Shown: positions 34,446 through 45,933, numbered from the stretch's first letter. The stretch is DNA of 64,000 bases from Cryptomeria japonica (GCF_030272615.1 NC_081407.1:143414897-143478896); one strand, 5' to 3'. A program made the numbers and translations. The notes: generated from the letters alone by a model not told the origin.

Positions 34446-34512
34446 GTTAAACATGCTTGATTTAGAGTAGTATTAGTATGGGTGACCTCCTAGGAATCCC
34501 TAATGCTTCACC
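34446..34512 (+). repeat. 5S rRNA-derived fragment
   Basis: Reads GGTTAAACATGCTTGATTTA, then AGAGTAGTATTAGTA, TGGGTGACCTCCTAGGAA and GCTTCACC. This matches the 3' half of plant 5S rRNA, including the internal promoter C box (usually GGATGGGTGACCTCCTGGGA). The 5' half is not clear. It is not a functional 5S gene. Cassandra-type TRIM elements and 5S-derived SINEs carry such sequence; no flanking terminal repeats were found to choose between them. Confidence 0.7.
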
Positions 34513-35984
34513 ACTATGAGCATCACTTTGATGAAATGAGTACTAAGTGATCCATTCTTACGAGGGGTTCATGTAAACTACTCATGAGAATGGGTTAGCT
34601 TGACTCTAAAACTATGCAAGTGAATCTTGATATAAATATCATAGTATGAAAGTCTTGTGAAAACACTAATCTTATTTGTAACCACTCGCCATGACTATAT
34701 TATGATAACTCTCTTATTGATAATAAAGAGTATCTAATACATTTATTAAGACCCTGATTATGGTCATGGTAGACCACACAAAGAATGACTTCCATAGGAG
34801 GCTAAGAAGGTGATCCATGAACAAGAGTTTGTTTCATTCAATCCTTAACATTAACTATCATTAAGGTGGAAGAATTTAGTGAACAACCTCTTATGCTACC
34901 TAGGTACCCTAATGTCATATTCTATTAGAATTAAACAAGTGGTTAGAGTTCATTCTATTTTTAAATCCAAGCATAGAGGGGGGACTATAATGATCCATCA
35001 TCATTGAGTGTTTTTAATAAGATAAGAAGGGATTTTGAAAGGGCCTTGATCCCTTGTGCAAAGAGAAAGATGAAGCATTAATCCCAACAAAACAACAAAA
35101 CAAAATAGCTCCAAAACAACAAAACAACAAGAGGTGGAATAACTAAAGCAAAAATGAACCATCCTAAAATCAGGGTGGTTTAAAAAATTGATCCAAAGCT
35201 CTTTGATTGAGCACAAAGGAAGGACCCTTCTCTCCAAATCCTATTTTCTTGAGACAATGAAGGGACATAATATCATTGGCACATCCATCATTAGAACCCA
35301 AAGCATTATATATCCTGGAACAATCCAAAGGGGAACTCCCTTGATTAGAATCAATATTTTGAATCTCCTAGGAAATAGGGAAAGTTTCATCCTTATTTTT
35401 CTCCTTACAAGCATGACAAATAACCAAAGAGTACTCATACTCAAACTTCTACACCCATTTTCCAAATTTAGAGATAGGTTAACCTAGGTAGGGAGAGCCT
35501 GATCGTCATTGAGTGAGGATGCCAAGAATATCTTTGATATAAACCAAGGCTCAAGGACCCATCTACACAATAGCAATCATATGACAAGAGTAACCACTAC
35601 CATGAGATATGAAATTTAAAACAATGTGACATAGATATTACTATGTATAACTTGAGAGCATTCAGAATTATACCCTTATTTGATCCAAGGGGTTAAATGG
35701 AGGGGAAGATAGTGATAAAGTATGTTTATGTGACTAATTTAGAGATTTTTTTGGAAAATTTTGCCAAAAAATCTCAATTTAGAGAAAGTGATTATTGTAC
35801 TACCTTACTTTGTTTTTTCTTAGCTTGAAAAAAAAAGTCTAGTTTAGATTATTTTCCTATAAAGAAAAATGCTCTAACAATATTGTTATCAAATGCAAAT
35901 ATTTAGAAGCTATTCCATGTGATATTCTTGATAAAACCATTTCTTTTATAGAATCTAGAAAGGTAAATATTTTAAGATTTGACT
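34513..35984. other. CACTA G interior, unrecognised ORFs
   Basis: Contains overlapping open frames on both strands at about 35000-35490 (up to about 99 codons). None matches a known domain and both strands are similarly open, so coding is not supported. No transposase motif was identified. Confidence 0.4.
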
Positions 35985-36306
35985 ATGGAGATAGCCACCC
36001 AAGATCTACAGGTCTAATGGAAAGCACAACAAAATGAGAAGATCAATATGACACGAATAAACTATATTCCTATCAATGAATGCAAGTTTACAATATGAAT
36101 GAATGAGATTATAAATGGAACCCCTTGATTATATAGGTCAAGATGAGACATGTAGGATATCATAAGATTATGAAAGTATCTTAATCTTATGATATGAGAC
36201 ATAAAGTGATAAGTATCCTATGTATACCTTAAGTAAACTTAAATGATAAGGCATAAAAATGACCTAATAGTGGAAGTAGCTAGGTAATATCCCTATTACA
36301 CCAACA
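35985..36306 (-). repeat. LTR-like remnant related to the LTR of element C
   Basis: Shares with the C LTR, in the same order, a GGAAAGCACA block, an AATAAACTATATTC block, a TATATAGG TATA-like block, CTTAAGTAAACTTAA and an end reading TTACACCAACA. The left edge is indistinct. Probably a diverged solo LTR in the minus orientation, inserted in or carried by CACTA G. Confidence 0.45.
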
Positions 36307-37829
36307 ATTATTGCTACGTGTTCTTTGATTCATCTCATTGATATGGCTCAAATTGAAATAATTCATTTCATCAATTAGAACAAATATATTCAAAATTTTA
36401 CTAAGCAATAAAACAAGTCTCATGATCCTTACTTTCCTTAAACTAGCCCCTTTGGTTGCTAGCCCTTTACTCACAAGCATTACTCTCACAAAAAATACAA
36501 ACTCATTTTTTTGTAAGTGATCCTTTAATCATCATCATTTTCATGCTCCAAACACACTTACCTTTGCAAGTGCAAGTATCCCAAGCCTCGATCCAAAACT
36601 ATAATCTACTATATTTGCAACAAGCTTTGCCACATCACTTCAAATTGCTCTTGTAAGAACACAATTGTTAAATTAGTCTACATGACTAATGCAATATCAT
36701 GGAGGGGTGTAGTAGAAAAAGACATATATCTTTATAAACAATATGACTCTTTTGAATCTGTTCTCAAAGATCAATGATGAAAATAATGAAGATGGGATTT
36801 TTAGTATGATATATGAATTAATTGAACTACATAGTATAAGAATGAATAGGTCTCAAGAAGATCAAGGAAGTAGAGGACAAAGGATCTCCCTATACTAGTA
36901 ACACATTTAGAGGAAGGTAAATCACAATCTTCTTTTAAAACTTTTATAGTGACTCTACAAGGTACTAGACCTTTCCTAATTTCTTTCAAATTAGTAAACT
37001 AATGAAGATATGACTGTTCTTTAGAGAACATCTAAGAACCAGCAGGAAACACCAACACATATATATCCATATAAATTGAGAAACAACAACTTATCTAGGT
37101 TTTCATAGTTATTTCTCAGTTATGGACAGCAATAGTATATGTACACGTTTAAAGTTTAAACCCTTGGCCGTGGAAGTATTTTGATTTAAAGTTTAAGCAG
37201 TGAGTTGTCCCATATGCATCCCATAGTTGTGGTCTAAAAGGTTATAGTGGAATGGTAATGGGAGACACTCACAATAGTATGACCCAATTGCCAGATCTGT
37301 CCAGCAAAATAAGGTCATCTATTACTCCACTAGACATGTGATTAAGTTGTAGCATAACAATTATAGGCAACATTCAAGTGTGACTCGATTTATAAATATT
37401 CAAGAATGTGATCAAAGCATTGTTTTTACTGCATTAAAGTTGACCTCACCAAGCAAAACCAAATAAGTGCATACAAAATTATCAGATTGTGCATCACAAT
37501 GACACACCATCCATGCCATGCCAATATTTTTTCAGTTTATGATCACTATTTTCATACAAAACTCAAAAAAAGGGAACAATATGATTCGCGTGAGTCAAAT
37601 AATGGAAGGGATTGAAATGAGGGAAACCTTGTAATTTGACAGGGTGGTAAATCTCCAGAGCTTCCACCAATCTTAGTTCCAGCTCTACTTGGGGCAGTTC
37701 CTTGGGAAGTGACCAATGATCTTCCCCACCATGATTAAACCTACAGGTTCACTACAGAGGCAGGATGAATGAGAGGTAGGATTTTGTAAAAAGGCAGGAT
37801 TTATGAAATGACTTGGTCTTTTCTTTTTT
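36307..37829. other. CACTA G interior, nothing recognised
   Basis: AT-rich DNA with no ORF above about 66 codons and no repeat or domain that I could identify. Confidence 0.45.
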
Positions 37830-38053
37830 TTTAAAATAATGCACGTGGTCATCGGAATTTCGATGAACGTGGGGACTTTTTCTAAAAAAACCCTAATGTC
37901 ATTGCCAATTCCTTCTACATTGAAACCAAATGTTGAATTATTGTCAAAATTCTGATGAAATCAGGCATTTTTTCAAAAAAAAATCAAGTTTGATCACAAT
38001 ATACCTTCTCCATCAGAAACCTCCGATGAAATTTTAGGCTAAATATATTAGTG
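37830..38053 (-). repeat. CACTA right subterminal and terminal region
   Basis: Contains TCGGAATTTCGATGA, TCAAAATTCTGATGA and CATCAGAAACCTCCGATGA, related to the left subterminal motifs, and ends TATTAGTG, the reverse complement of CACTAATA. ATC target duplication follows at 38054-38056. Confidence 0.85.
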
Positions 38054-39088
38054 ATCTATGTGGTGGTAGACAGATTTTCTAAGATGAGCCATTTTATTCC
38101 ATGTAGAACTACTCATGATGCTAGTTATATTGCACATCTCTTCTTTAAGGAGATTGTAAGGATTCATGGACTCCCATTAAGTATTGTTTCAGATAGGGAT
38201 AGCAAGTTCATGGGCCATTTTTGGCAAACCTTATGGAGAAGACTAGGGACTAATTCATCATTCAGCTCAGCTTACCATCCATAAACTGATGGTCAAAATG
38301 AAGTCATTAACAAGGTGTTAGGCAACTTGTTGAGGTGTCTAACCAAGGAGTATGGGAAAACTTGGGATCTAGTTGTTCCACAAGCTGAGTATACCTACAA
38401 TGACAGTTTAAATAGGACCATTGGAAGGAGTCCTTTTGAGGTTGTCTATGGCAGACATCCAAGAGGGGTGTGTGAACTAAGAGAACTTGGTTCCATGCAG
38501 ATGAAGAGTGGGCAAGAAGAGGACTTCACTCAAACCATCAAGGAAGTCCAAGAATAGGTCAAGAGAGCCATCCTAGAGTCTACTCAAAAATTGAAAGCTA
38601 AAGTGGATGAAAAAAGGAGAGAGGTTCAGTTCAAAGTGGGTGACTATGTGTTGGTCCATTTAAGTAAAGCTAGAATGCAAAGCGACAAGCCTACTATGCT
38701 CCAAATGAAGAGGGTAGGACCTTGTAGAACTCTGTCCAAATATGGTGAGAATGCCTACAAGGTGGATCTTCCTTCAGATTTGGCTATATCTCCAGTCTTC
38801 AATGTTGCTAACCTAATATTATATAAAGGTGAAATAGCAAGGCAAACTGAGAATCAAGCCAAGGTGCTGCAGGACCTAGATATGAATGCCTTGCCTCAAG
38901 TGAAGCAACCCATAGCAGAGGATATCTTGGAGTCAAGGGTGAAGAATTCTAATAGACACCAGGTCTACATGGAACACTTGGTGAAGTGGGCAGGTCAACT
39001 TGAGTCTGAAGCCACTTGGGTTGAAGAGGGCAGGTTCAAGAAACTTGGTATTGACCCGGCTCTCATCTCTCCCCTAGTTCCTTAATTA
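38054..39088 (+). pseudogene. Gypsy D Pol part 2: integrase core and chromodomain
   Basis: Resumes at [15 protein letters not shown] (first catalytic Asp), then [14 protein letters not shown] (second Asp) and a TDGQNEVINK block (catalytic Glu) preceded by a TAA that replaces a Gln codon near 38282. Then LLRCLTKEYGKTWD, NRTIGRSPFEVVYG, the beta-barrel-like FKVGDYVLVHLSKARM, and a C-terminal chromodomain with EDILESRVKNSNRHQVYMEH, LVKWAG and EATWVEE. The chromodomain marks D as a chromovirus. A second TAG lies near 38556. Ends at TAA near 39085, just before the PPT. Confidence 0.95.
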
Positions 39089-39090
39089 TG

Positions 39091-39105
39091 TGCAAAGGGG
39101 GAGTA
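39091..39105 (+). other. Polypurine tract of gypsy D
   Basis: TGCAAAGGGGGAGTA, directly abutting the 3' LTR. Primes plus-strand synthesis. Confidence 0.9.
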
Positions 39106-40677
39106 TGGTGCAGGAGAACCCTTCTAAGGTCTTCCTCCTTTTGGTTTTGTTGAGATTTTTCTTCTTTAAGAAGCCATGTAAATGTAATAAGAGCCAAGAT
39201 CTCATTGGTTTTGTTTAGGTACTAGTTTAGCTCCTAGGTTCACAAGTCTAGGTTGAGTTTTCTTGTGGAGTAGAGGGTATGTGTTCCCATTGATGAGTTT
39301 GGGGTCCTTTTAGCATGGTTGTGTCCATAGGATAGCCCAATGTAGGCCTAAAATTCAAGAAAAGCAACATTGCAAAAGTTGCTCAAAAGTTGCAAAAAGT
39401 TGCATGACAATTTTTCAAAGTTGTCATGCAACTTTTCCACCTAATAGGTCATAACCTTAGCTTGGTGTTGGGAAACCTAACATTGGCACACACACTAAGG
39501 AAAAGATATTATAAATTAGTGCAAACCCTAAAATGACGGGTTGGATGTCAGATTGTACGGCCAAAGGGAAAAGACCTTGACTGTGATTGTGTTTTTGTTG
39601 CCAGTTGGTACAAATGGAGCATTAAAAAGATTGACAATGGATCATTATACAAACTAAACTATTTTGAGAGTCTTGTATTGTGTTTATACTTTCATTTTGA
39701 GCATTTAGGTTAGGTTTATTATGCAGTTTTTGTGTGCTTTGTAAGTATTTTGTGAGTTACTCTTTCACTGTCCAGTTTTGTGTAAATGGGTTGACAACTC
39801 CTATCCCCATTGTGGAAACACCATTAAATCATGGGGAATAGGAGTGAAGACCCTATACAGTATCTTAGAGGAAGTAGGGCCCTTGAAGATACAGGAAAAC
39901 CTTTCAAAGATCCATTCCTAGGTGAGACTAGATTGTGCCCGACTAGGAAGGGTTAAGGTTGTAGAGGTCCGTAAGAGCAAGGAAGGACAAGGAAGAAAGC
40001 ACCCATTGGAGGAGTTGTAGAGGGGTGTGTGGAGCATCATTAGTGAGAAGGAGGAGCTTCCACCAATCCAGACAAGGTGGTAAAGATATCAAACCATCAC
40101 TATGACCCTGGTAGGCCTAAAAACCCTCAAAAACCCCTAAATTCACCTAGGATAGTGTACGGACACTTGGAGGCCCAAAACTAGGAAAAAAATTGAGCCT
40201 TTACCAAATGAATAATAGTTCCTTTGGGAATTTTCACAAGTTTAGGCATCGTTTGCAAGAGGGAGCCCTAAAAGTCTGGAATGGAGGCTTAATTGGGGCA
40301 CATTCCTTGTAGCCTTATTTTTTAGGAAAGAAGCAAAATAGTGAGATCGGTAACAAGTAGGAAGGTCAAAACCTCTTGGGGGAATATGAATGGATGGAGA
40401 AATATGTCAAAGACCTACCCTATCCTTGCTAGGACCTGAGAAGGTGTAGGAAGAGTTAAACCCTTATTAGCCTATGTGAGGGTTTTGAAGCTTGTGAGTA
40501 GGTGAGACCTTAGGAGAAGAATCACATGTTGTTGGTGGGTGGATTGGGCAAGGTTAGGGGATTCCACTATCAAGGGAATCCCTAGAGACCCTAGGGTGTG
40601 GTTGGAACACCTAGTGATCCAAGGAGAGGATCAAAGAGCATAGACTAGGCTAGTTTATCCCATTCCCATTCCCATCA
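39106..40677 (+). repeat. 3' LTR of gypsy element D
   Basis: Starts TGGTGCAGGAGAACCC and ends TTCCCATCA, 1572 bp, followed by the CTTTC target duplication at 40678-40682. Pairs with 23016-24598. Scattered substitutions and small indels place D's insertion well before the present. Confidence 0.96.
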
Positions 40678-41094
40678 CTTTCAAACTAGGACGTTTGTTG
40701 TTTACCGGTGAGGACTTGCTTCTACAAAATTTAGCAATATGCCCAATTTTCTTGCATGCATAACAAGTCAAATTATTTTTCTGAATAGACTTTCCATAAC
40801 CTATGCCGGTTTGTGTTCTGCATTGATTAGATAAGTGTCCAAATCTTCCACAAATATAACATCTCACATTCATTCTGCAATTTTAAGAATTATGACCAAC
40901 TTTGTTGCATTTTGAACATTGACTGGTGGGTGTACTGGTATTCTGATAATTTCTAGATCTACATTTATTTTCTCTATGACCATATTTGTTACAGTTAAAG
41001 CATTTGCCATTAAATTTATAAGCAATAGGTTGTCTTACCAGTTTGCCATGATCCTGTGTGTTTGTAGTATCGGAGCTTTCACCAGTTTCAAAGC
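40678..41094 (-). pseudogene. Element B ORF1 zinc-knuckle region
   Basis: Reverse-strand reading carries four CCHC-type knuckles: CFNCNKYGHRENKC (near 41000), CSKCNKVGHNS continuing to a Cys in the next reading piece, CYICGRFGHLSNQC (near 40860), and CYACKKIGHIAKFC (near 40770). The protein continues in frame into 23015 once gypsy D is ignored. On the other side it is cut at 41094 by element C. It is the nucleocapsid-like part of a Gag-type protein; the array is unusually long, since most copia Gags have one knuckle. Confidence 0.88.
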
Positions 41095-41561
41095 TGTGAG
41101 ATTTTACCAAGATCAAGAGGCAATAGAAAACACAAATAAGAGAGAACAAAATAGATGATAGAAATAAATTGTATTCTATCAAGATGAAAATACTGATCAA
41201 CTGGATCATTAATCGATGTTACATACAATAAATATGAGCCTGCATATATAGGCAAGGCTATATGGATATGTGAGCACACAAACATGACATGTGGCACAAT
41301 AAGAAACAAGGGTAAGTAGGAAATAGGTGTGGGTAGGTAGGAGAAACAATATAATATTCCACATGAGGTGGATCACCTACTGAATGTGGAGTGTAACAAC
41401 AAGATCACACCATAAAAGGTAGAAATTCTCCTACACACACTATCTCAATGTGGCACAAACACCCAAGTGTCTCATAACCAAACTACTATGAAATGCATGT
41501 ACCTAAGTAAACTTAAGTAAGGTGTAATAATATCCATGATGAACAATTATTTACACCAACA
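41095..41561 (-). repeat. 3' LTR of element C, TSD AAAGC
   Basis: Plus-strand limits TGTGAGATTTTACC to TTACACCAACA, 467 bp, flanked by AAAGC at 41090-41094, repeated at 45302-45306. Pairs with 44838-45301, about 95% identical by eye. Followed by a run of C (41562-41569), the reverse complement of a G-rich PPT. A TATA-like TATATAGG lies near 41246. Confidence 0.95.
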
Positions 41562-41812
41562 CCCCCCCCTTAAGTGCAACTTAGGGGAATGTACTTAAGT
41601 CTACAATGCAACTAAGAAATGCAAGATGGGTCCCGGCTACAAGGCCATGTTAGGTACCCATGTGCAAATGCAAATGCATGAAAACCAATGCAAGGAAATC
41701 TCTCACAAAGTAGGGAAAGAGAGAAAAACCCAATGGGAAAAAACCTTCCCCCAAAAGAGAGATGAAAACTAGATACAAAGAACTCTCATAGAAGTATGTG
41801 AAGGACAAAAGC
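41562..41812 (-). other. Element C 3' untranslated region
   Basis: Begins with the reversed PPT (CCCCCCCCTTAAG). No ORF. Separates the end of the gag-protease ORF from the LTR. Confidence 0.7.
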
Positions 41813-44005
41813 TCATGTGAGGAAAAAGTCCCCCCAATATGAGAGAAGAAGAAGAGAGACTAGGAAGCCCCCCCTCAATCTAGAATCTGCACCAATGATA
41901 GAAGCTCGAAGATGAATGAAGAAACTACTCCATGAACGTCGAACAAAATTCCTCCCCTTAGGAAGAAACAAAACCAAAGGTGTATCCATGAAGTCTCCCC
42001 AACCATGAAGGGAAGATGAAGCAAAAATACTCATGATGAAAGGAATCTCTGAAAACTGCTCAAGTGTCCCCATGTCGATGCTAAAAGGTACCCCCACCAA
42101 AGGTGGTAAACTGTGCCACACTACTGAAAAAGGAACTCCAAGATCTAGTGGAGATGAATGTAGAACAATATCCAAAGACTCACATGTCTCCTCAAAAGAT
42201 AAAGAGACCTCCTCCAAGTGTTGTACAAAAGTATCCACAGTCATGTCAACCTCTAAAGATTGATCATGTAGAGAATGTACAAGAGGGTCAGAGTTATCCC
42301 TCACAACAATCAAAGAAGGATCATCTCCATCAAAGAGAAGATGAATGTCATCAATGGTGTCTTCCAAATCTGCAATGTAGGAGTCCACAAACAAACCTGC
42401 AATGTCTGTCAAGTAGGCATCCCAATCAACTAAAGCTGGAAGACATGAAATATCCTGCTGCACTGAATCATAAGAAGACAAAACTGTCACACTAGCTGCA
42501 TCATCAGGTACAATAGGTGGTGTGATATCAATAGAAGGAGATGAAATGCAAGGCTCAAGAACGGGGTCACATGTGACAATCCCCAAGTTCAAATGCCCAA
42601 AGTTCTCCTCAAAATCTGAATCATCAACATAGGAAGAATCGACCTCATCAAGAGGACCAAAATCTAAAAAAGAGTACAACCGAGATGCATGATCAACCAC
42701 CCCAGTCGCAATGATAGCTCCACTCTCCAAGTCTCTAATGATAACTAAATCAGGTGTGAACTCCACAGTTTTCCTAGTTGCCCCATGTGTGATTTGATAG
42801 ATGGAAAGAAGATTATTTGTCAAGTGGGGTACACACAACACATCATTGAAGGAGTTATCCCCACTGGCAATAGATCCTTTCCCAATCACATCCATGTATG
42901 TATGATTTCCCATCAAAATCTGTGGCATGTGACAAGGCTCAAATGTAGAAAACATAGACTATGAAGATGCCATATGATTAGAAGCCCCTGAATCTAGAAG
43001 CCATCTCCCTGAATCATGACTTGTAGTAGCACAAAGAGCTTGTCCCTTTCCTTTATCTGTCCCAAAAGAGTGATCCTTTCCTTTATTCTTGGAAGAAGAA
43101 GCCGATGTAGACATTCTAGAAGGTAGGTCGATTCTATTATTCTCAAGAAGATTCTCCAACTCATCAATATCCTTCTTATAACAATGATGTTCATCATGTC
43201 CTGACTTCTTGCAATATCCACAAAAAAGATTGTCCTTATATGATTTCCTCTTAGGTGAGAATGGTGAATCACCTTGTTATGGAGAGGAAGATTGTGCTCC
43301 ATCTTGTTGTGGTTTAGACATAGGTTGCTTTTGATTCTTGCCATTTCCTTGATTACTTTGATTCCCTTTGTCAGCCACTAGAGCTTGTGACTTTGAAGAC
43401 TTGAGAATCCTCATCGTGGTCAACTTAGATTGCTCAAGTATCAACATCTTCGTGAATGAATCAAATGAGGGAGAAGTGTATGAGGAACCTTGAGCTAACC
43501 TATGGGTGTGAAAGCTAGATACAAAGGCTGCATACTCTGAAGGAAGCTTGTCCAACAAGTTATAAACCAATTGAGCATCCTTTTTGTCAATTCCACAATC
43601 CTTTAGTTTTTCTCTTAATTCAGTTTCTTTTGTGACATAATCTTGGATTGTATCAAAATCCTTGGGATCCAAAGTTGTGAGTTCACTATCAAGCTTGTAG
43701 CCCTTAATCTCATCAGCTTGACCATACAATTTCTTAAAAATATCCCAAGCCTCTTTAATTGTTGTACACTTATCAATGTGAAAAATGAGGTCATCTAAAA
43801 CATACTTTCTAAGAGTTCCAAGTGCCATAGCATTCTTAGTAAGCCATTCAATTTGAGCATTAGGATCAACCTTAGGATTGGGTGGTGCTGTAATAGTTTC
43901 ATTTACATAATGAATGAGCCCTTTTTCCATTAGTTTACTCCATGCCTTAATTTTCCATGATGCATAATTATGAGGAATTAAAAGTGGAAATTTAGGAGAA
44001 CCCAT
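41813..44005 (-). CDS. Element C gag-protease ORF with novel C-terminal extension
   Basis: Likely start MGSPKFPLLIPHNYASWK at 44005. One frame runs about 730 codons to 41813 with two in-frame stops: TAA near 43277, explained by CAA-to-TAA, and TAG near 42958. N-terminal UBN2-like copia Gag domain (DELTTLDPKDF-type region; LVYNLLDKLPSEYAAFVSSF), a zinc knuckle CGYCKKSGHDEHHC (near 43210), then an aspartic protease with WLLDSGASNHMASS (near 43000), IGKGSI and DVLCVPHLTNNLLSI. After ITHGATRKTVEFTPD the homology ends. An acidic, Asp/Ser/Leu-rich tail of about 280 codons replaces integrase and RT. Non-autonomous. Confidence 0.82.
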
Positions 44006-44824
44006 AGCACCAAAATGAAAAAACACAAGATAGAGAGAGGCACAATCACACAAGACACCCCCCATAATACTCAATCAAGAAATCCCCCCAAAATGGTGAT
44101 TTTGGCACTTTATACTTAGTGCGTATACAATGGGCCACTTGCAAAACAAGGCAAAGTGGACTTCTAATTTCAATTTACAACTTCTCAAAATGAGATCTAA
44201 GAGACTTCAACAAATACTGCTAGTGATCTAAACTGAGATCCAAGCAAAATGCAAGTACCAAATATGCCAAAAATGGCCAAATACTGAAAGTACAATTTCT
44301 ACTTAAAATCATTGCAAATAGATGGCAGATTATGAAAGTAGATGAAAAAATATGCACTTTCAAAAAAAATGGCACCTGAAAATGAGTCCATATGAGCCCA
44401 AACGAAGCCTCCAAAGTTGTAAAAATTGGGATTTCATGATTTCTGAAAAACCTGTATCCAAAAATCAGAAAAATCCTACACCACTATACAGATCATAAAA
44501 CTCTACCCCAAAACAAAAACAATTTCTTGAAAAAATGAGTCCGGATGAGTGAGATGTCGCTATTTGAAAATTGCCTGCAAAATTATAATTTTTGGAAAAT
44601 TTCCGCCGCAGCATCAAACTTCAAATGCCTCTAGATTTGGCCTCCAAAGTACGATTTGGATGAAACAAAAGGCAAAACTAACTTTCTTGGACCTTCTAAA
44701 TTGAATGGTAACCTCATATTTGACCCAACAAGCTCCAATAAAAACCTGCAATACAAAACTCCAAAATACACAACCCCAAATAGCATCAAATTTCTCTCAA
44801 TTAGCAAACCAATGACACTCTAAT
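44006..44824 (-). other. Element C 5' leader
   Basis: About 820 bp between the PBS and the gag start. AT-rich, with no ORF on the element's strand that matches Gag. Probably untranslated leader with packaging signals; nothing specific was recognised. Confidence 0.5.
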
Positions 44825-44837
44825 GGCTCTGATACCA
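44825..44837 (-). other. Primer binding site of element C
   Basis: The plus strand reads GGCTCTGATACCA, the reverse complement of TGGTATCAGAGCC, directly beside the 5' LTR: initiator tRNA-Met priming. Confidence 0.95.
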
Positions 44838-45301
44838 TGTGAGGTTTTGCCAAGATCAAGAGGTAATGGAAAGCACAAATAAGAGAGAACAAAATAGATG
44901 ATAGAAATAAACTATATTCTATCAAGATGAAAAATATGATCAACTGAATCATTAAGCATTACATACAATGAATATAAGCCTGCTTATATAGGCAAGGCTA
45001 TATGGATATGTGAACACACAAACATGACACGTGGCACAATTAGAAACAAGGATAAGTAGGAAATAGGTGTGGGTAGGTAGGAGAAACAATATAATATTCC
45101 ACATGAGGTGGATCACCTACTGAATGTGGAGTGTAACAACAAGATCACACCATAAAAGGTGGAAATTCTCCTACACACACTATCTCAATGTGGCACAAAC
45201 ACCCAAGTGTCTCATAACCAAACTACTATGAAATGCATGTGCCTAAGTAAACTTAAGTAAGGTGTAATAATATCCATGATGAAAAATTATTTACACCAAC
45301 A
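44838..45301 (-). repeat. 5' LTR of element C
   Basis: Plus-strand limits TGTGAGGTTTTGCC to TTACACCAACA, 464 bp, with AAAGC target duplication at 45302-45306. The differences from the left copy are concentrated in the first 200 bp. Confidence 0.95.
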
Positions 45302-45306
45302 AAAGC

Positions 45307-45862
45307 CAAGACCATTAGTGTCACCATTAGGTTTCTAATTCTTCAACAAGTCACCAAGTTCTTCTGAGCTTTTCTTGAATTTTTCTTTTTGTTGATTTGC
45401 AACAACCAGTTCTCCTTCCAAGATACCTTTTTGTCTCATGAGTTCATTTGAGTCATTTTGTGCATGCATTAGATCTATCTTCAACATATCATTTTCATAA
45501 CTAAGTCTTGTGTTTTCATTTTCAGCATCATTCAGTCTTCTAGTCAAGTCTTCTTCAATCTTCTTTCTATCTTCAATTTCTTTACAAAATCTCATAGTCA
45601 TATCCTACATCTCATTCTTTGTTGTCATGTTTTCTTGTTTCAGCTTATTCATCAGATCACTAAGAGTTTCCTTTTCATCATTCTCATTTTGCAGCTTTTC
45701 ACAAAGTTCTCTTCTCTTGTTTCTTGAAATAGTAAGATTTTCTTGAAGTGCTTGAATAATATCCCAAGTAGCCTTTAGATCATCTTCAAGTTTGATATTT
45801 TTCAATTTTTCTGCATCATAGTCTGAGAGAGCTCCTTCTAGTTTCTTCATCAAGTTTTCCAT
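45307..45862 (-). pseudogene. Element B ORF1, N-terminal coiled coil
   Basis: ATG at 45862 (MENLMKKLEGALSDYDAEKL), about 60 bp after the PBS. The reading is almost entirely heptad-like helix rich in Glu, Lys, Leu and Asn (RRLNDAENENTRLSYENDML; ELMRQKGILEGELVVANQQK), with one TAG near 45605. There is no typical copia capsid domain. It continues into the zinc knuckles at 41094 across element C. Element A's ORF1 has the same plan. Inferred Gag-like packaging protein. Confidence 0.78.
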
Positions 45863-45919
45863 CTCTACCGGTGTCAGGATCTGCCTCAAGCTGTTAGGCT
45901 TCTAAAAATAGAGGACCAG

Positions 45920-45933
45920 GCTCTGATACCAAT
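45920..45933 (-). other. Primer binding site of element B
   Basis: The plus strand reads GCTCTGATACCA (45920-45931), the reverse complement of TGGTATCAGAGC, two bases from the 5' LTR. Confidence 0.95.

Larger units (their letters stand above)
28258..38053 (+). mobile_element. CACTA (En/Spm-type) transposon G with captured host gene fragments
   Basis: Terminal CACTAGTACATT at the left and, reversed at the right, CACTAATATATT give imperfect terminal inverted repeats starting with CACTA. A 3 bp TSD, ATC, flanks it (28255-28257 and 38054-38056), typical of this superfamily, and its removal rejoins D's integrase in frame. Subterminal repeats related to AATTCCGAC and AATTCTGATGA fill both ends. 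Length 9796 bp. I recognised no TNP2-type transposase in any reading frame, so it is probably non-autonomous. It carries an inverted repeat of DRM methyltransferase sequence, a PPR gene fragment and a 5S-like fragment, which makes it a gene-capturing CACTA element. Confidence 0.92.

Noticed and set aside
34446-34512. A functional 5S rRNA gene.
   Set aside because: Only the 3' half matches and the A box and 5' half are missing; treated as a derived fragment.
35001-35487. Overlapping ~100-codon ORFs on both strands inside CACTA G as a possible transposase or captured gene.
   Set aside because: No motif was recognised and both strands are equally open; coding is not supported.
41919-42495. Plus-strand open frames (76 and 130 codons) across 42033-42495.
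   Set aside because: They are antisense to the gag-protease ORF of element C, which has recognised domains on the other strand.
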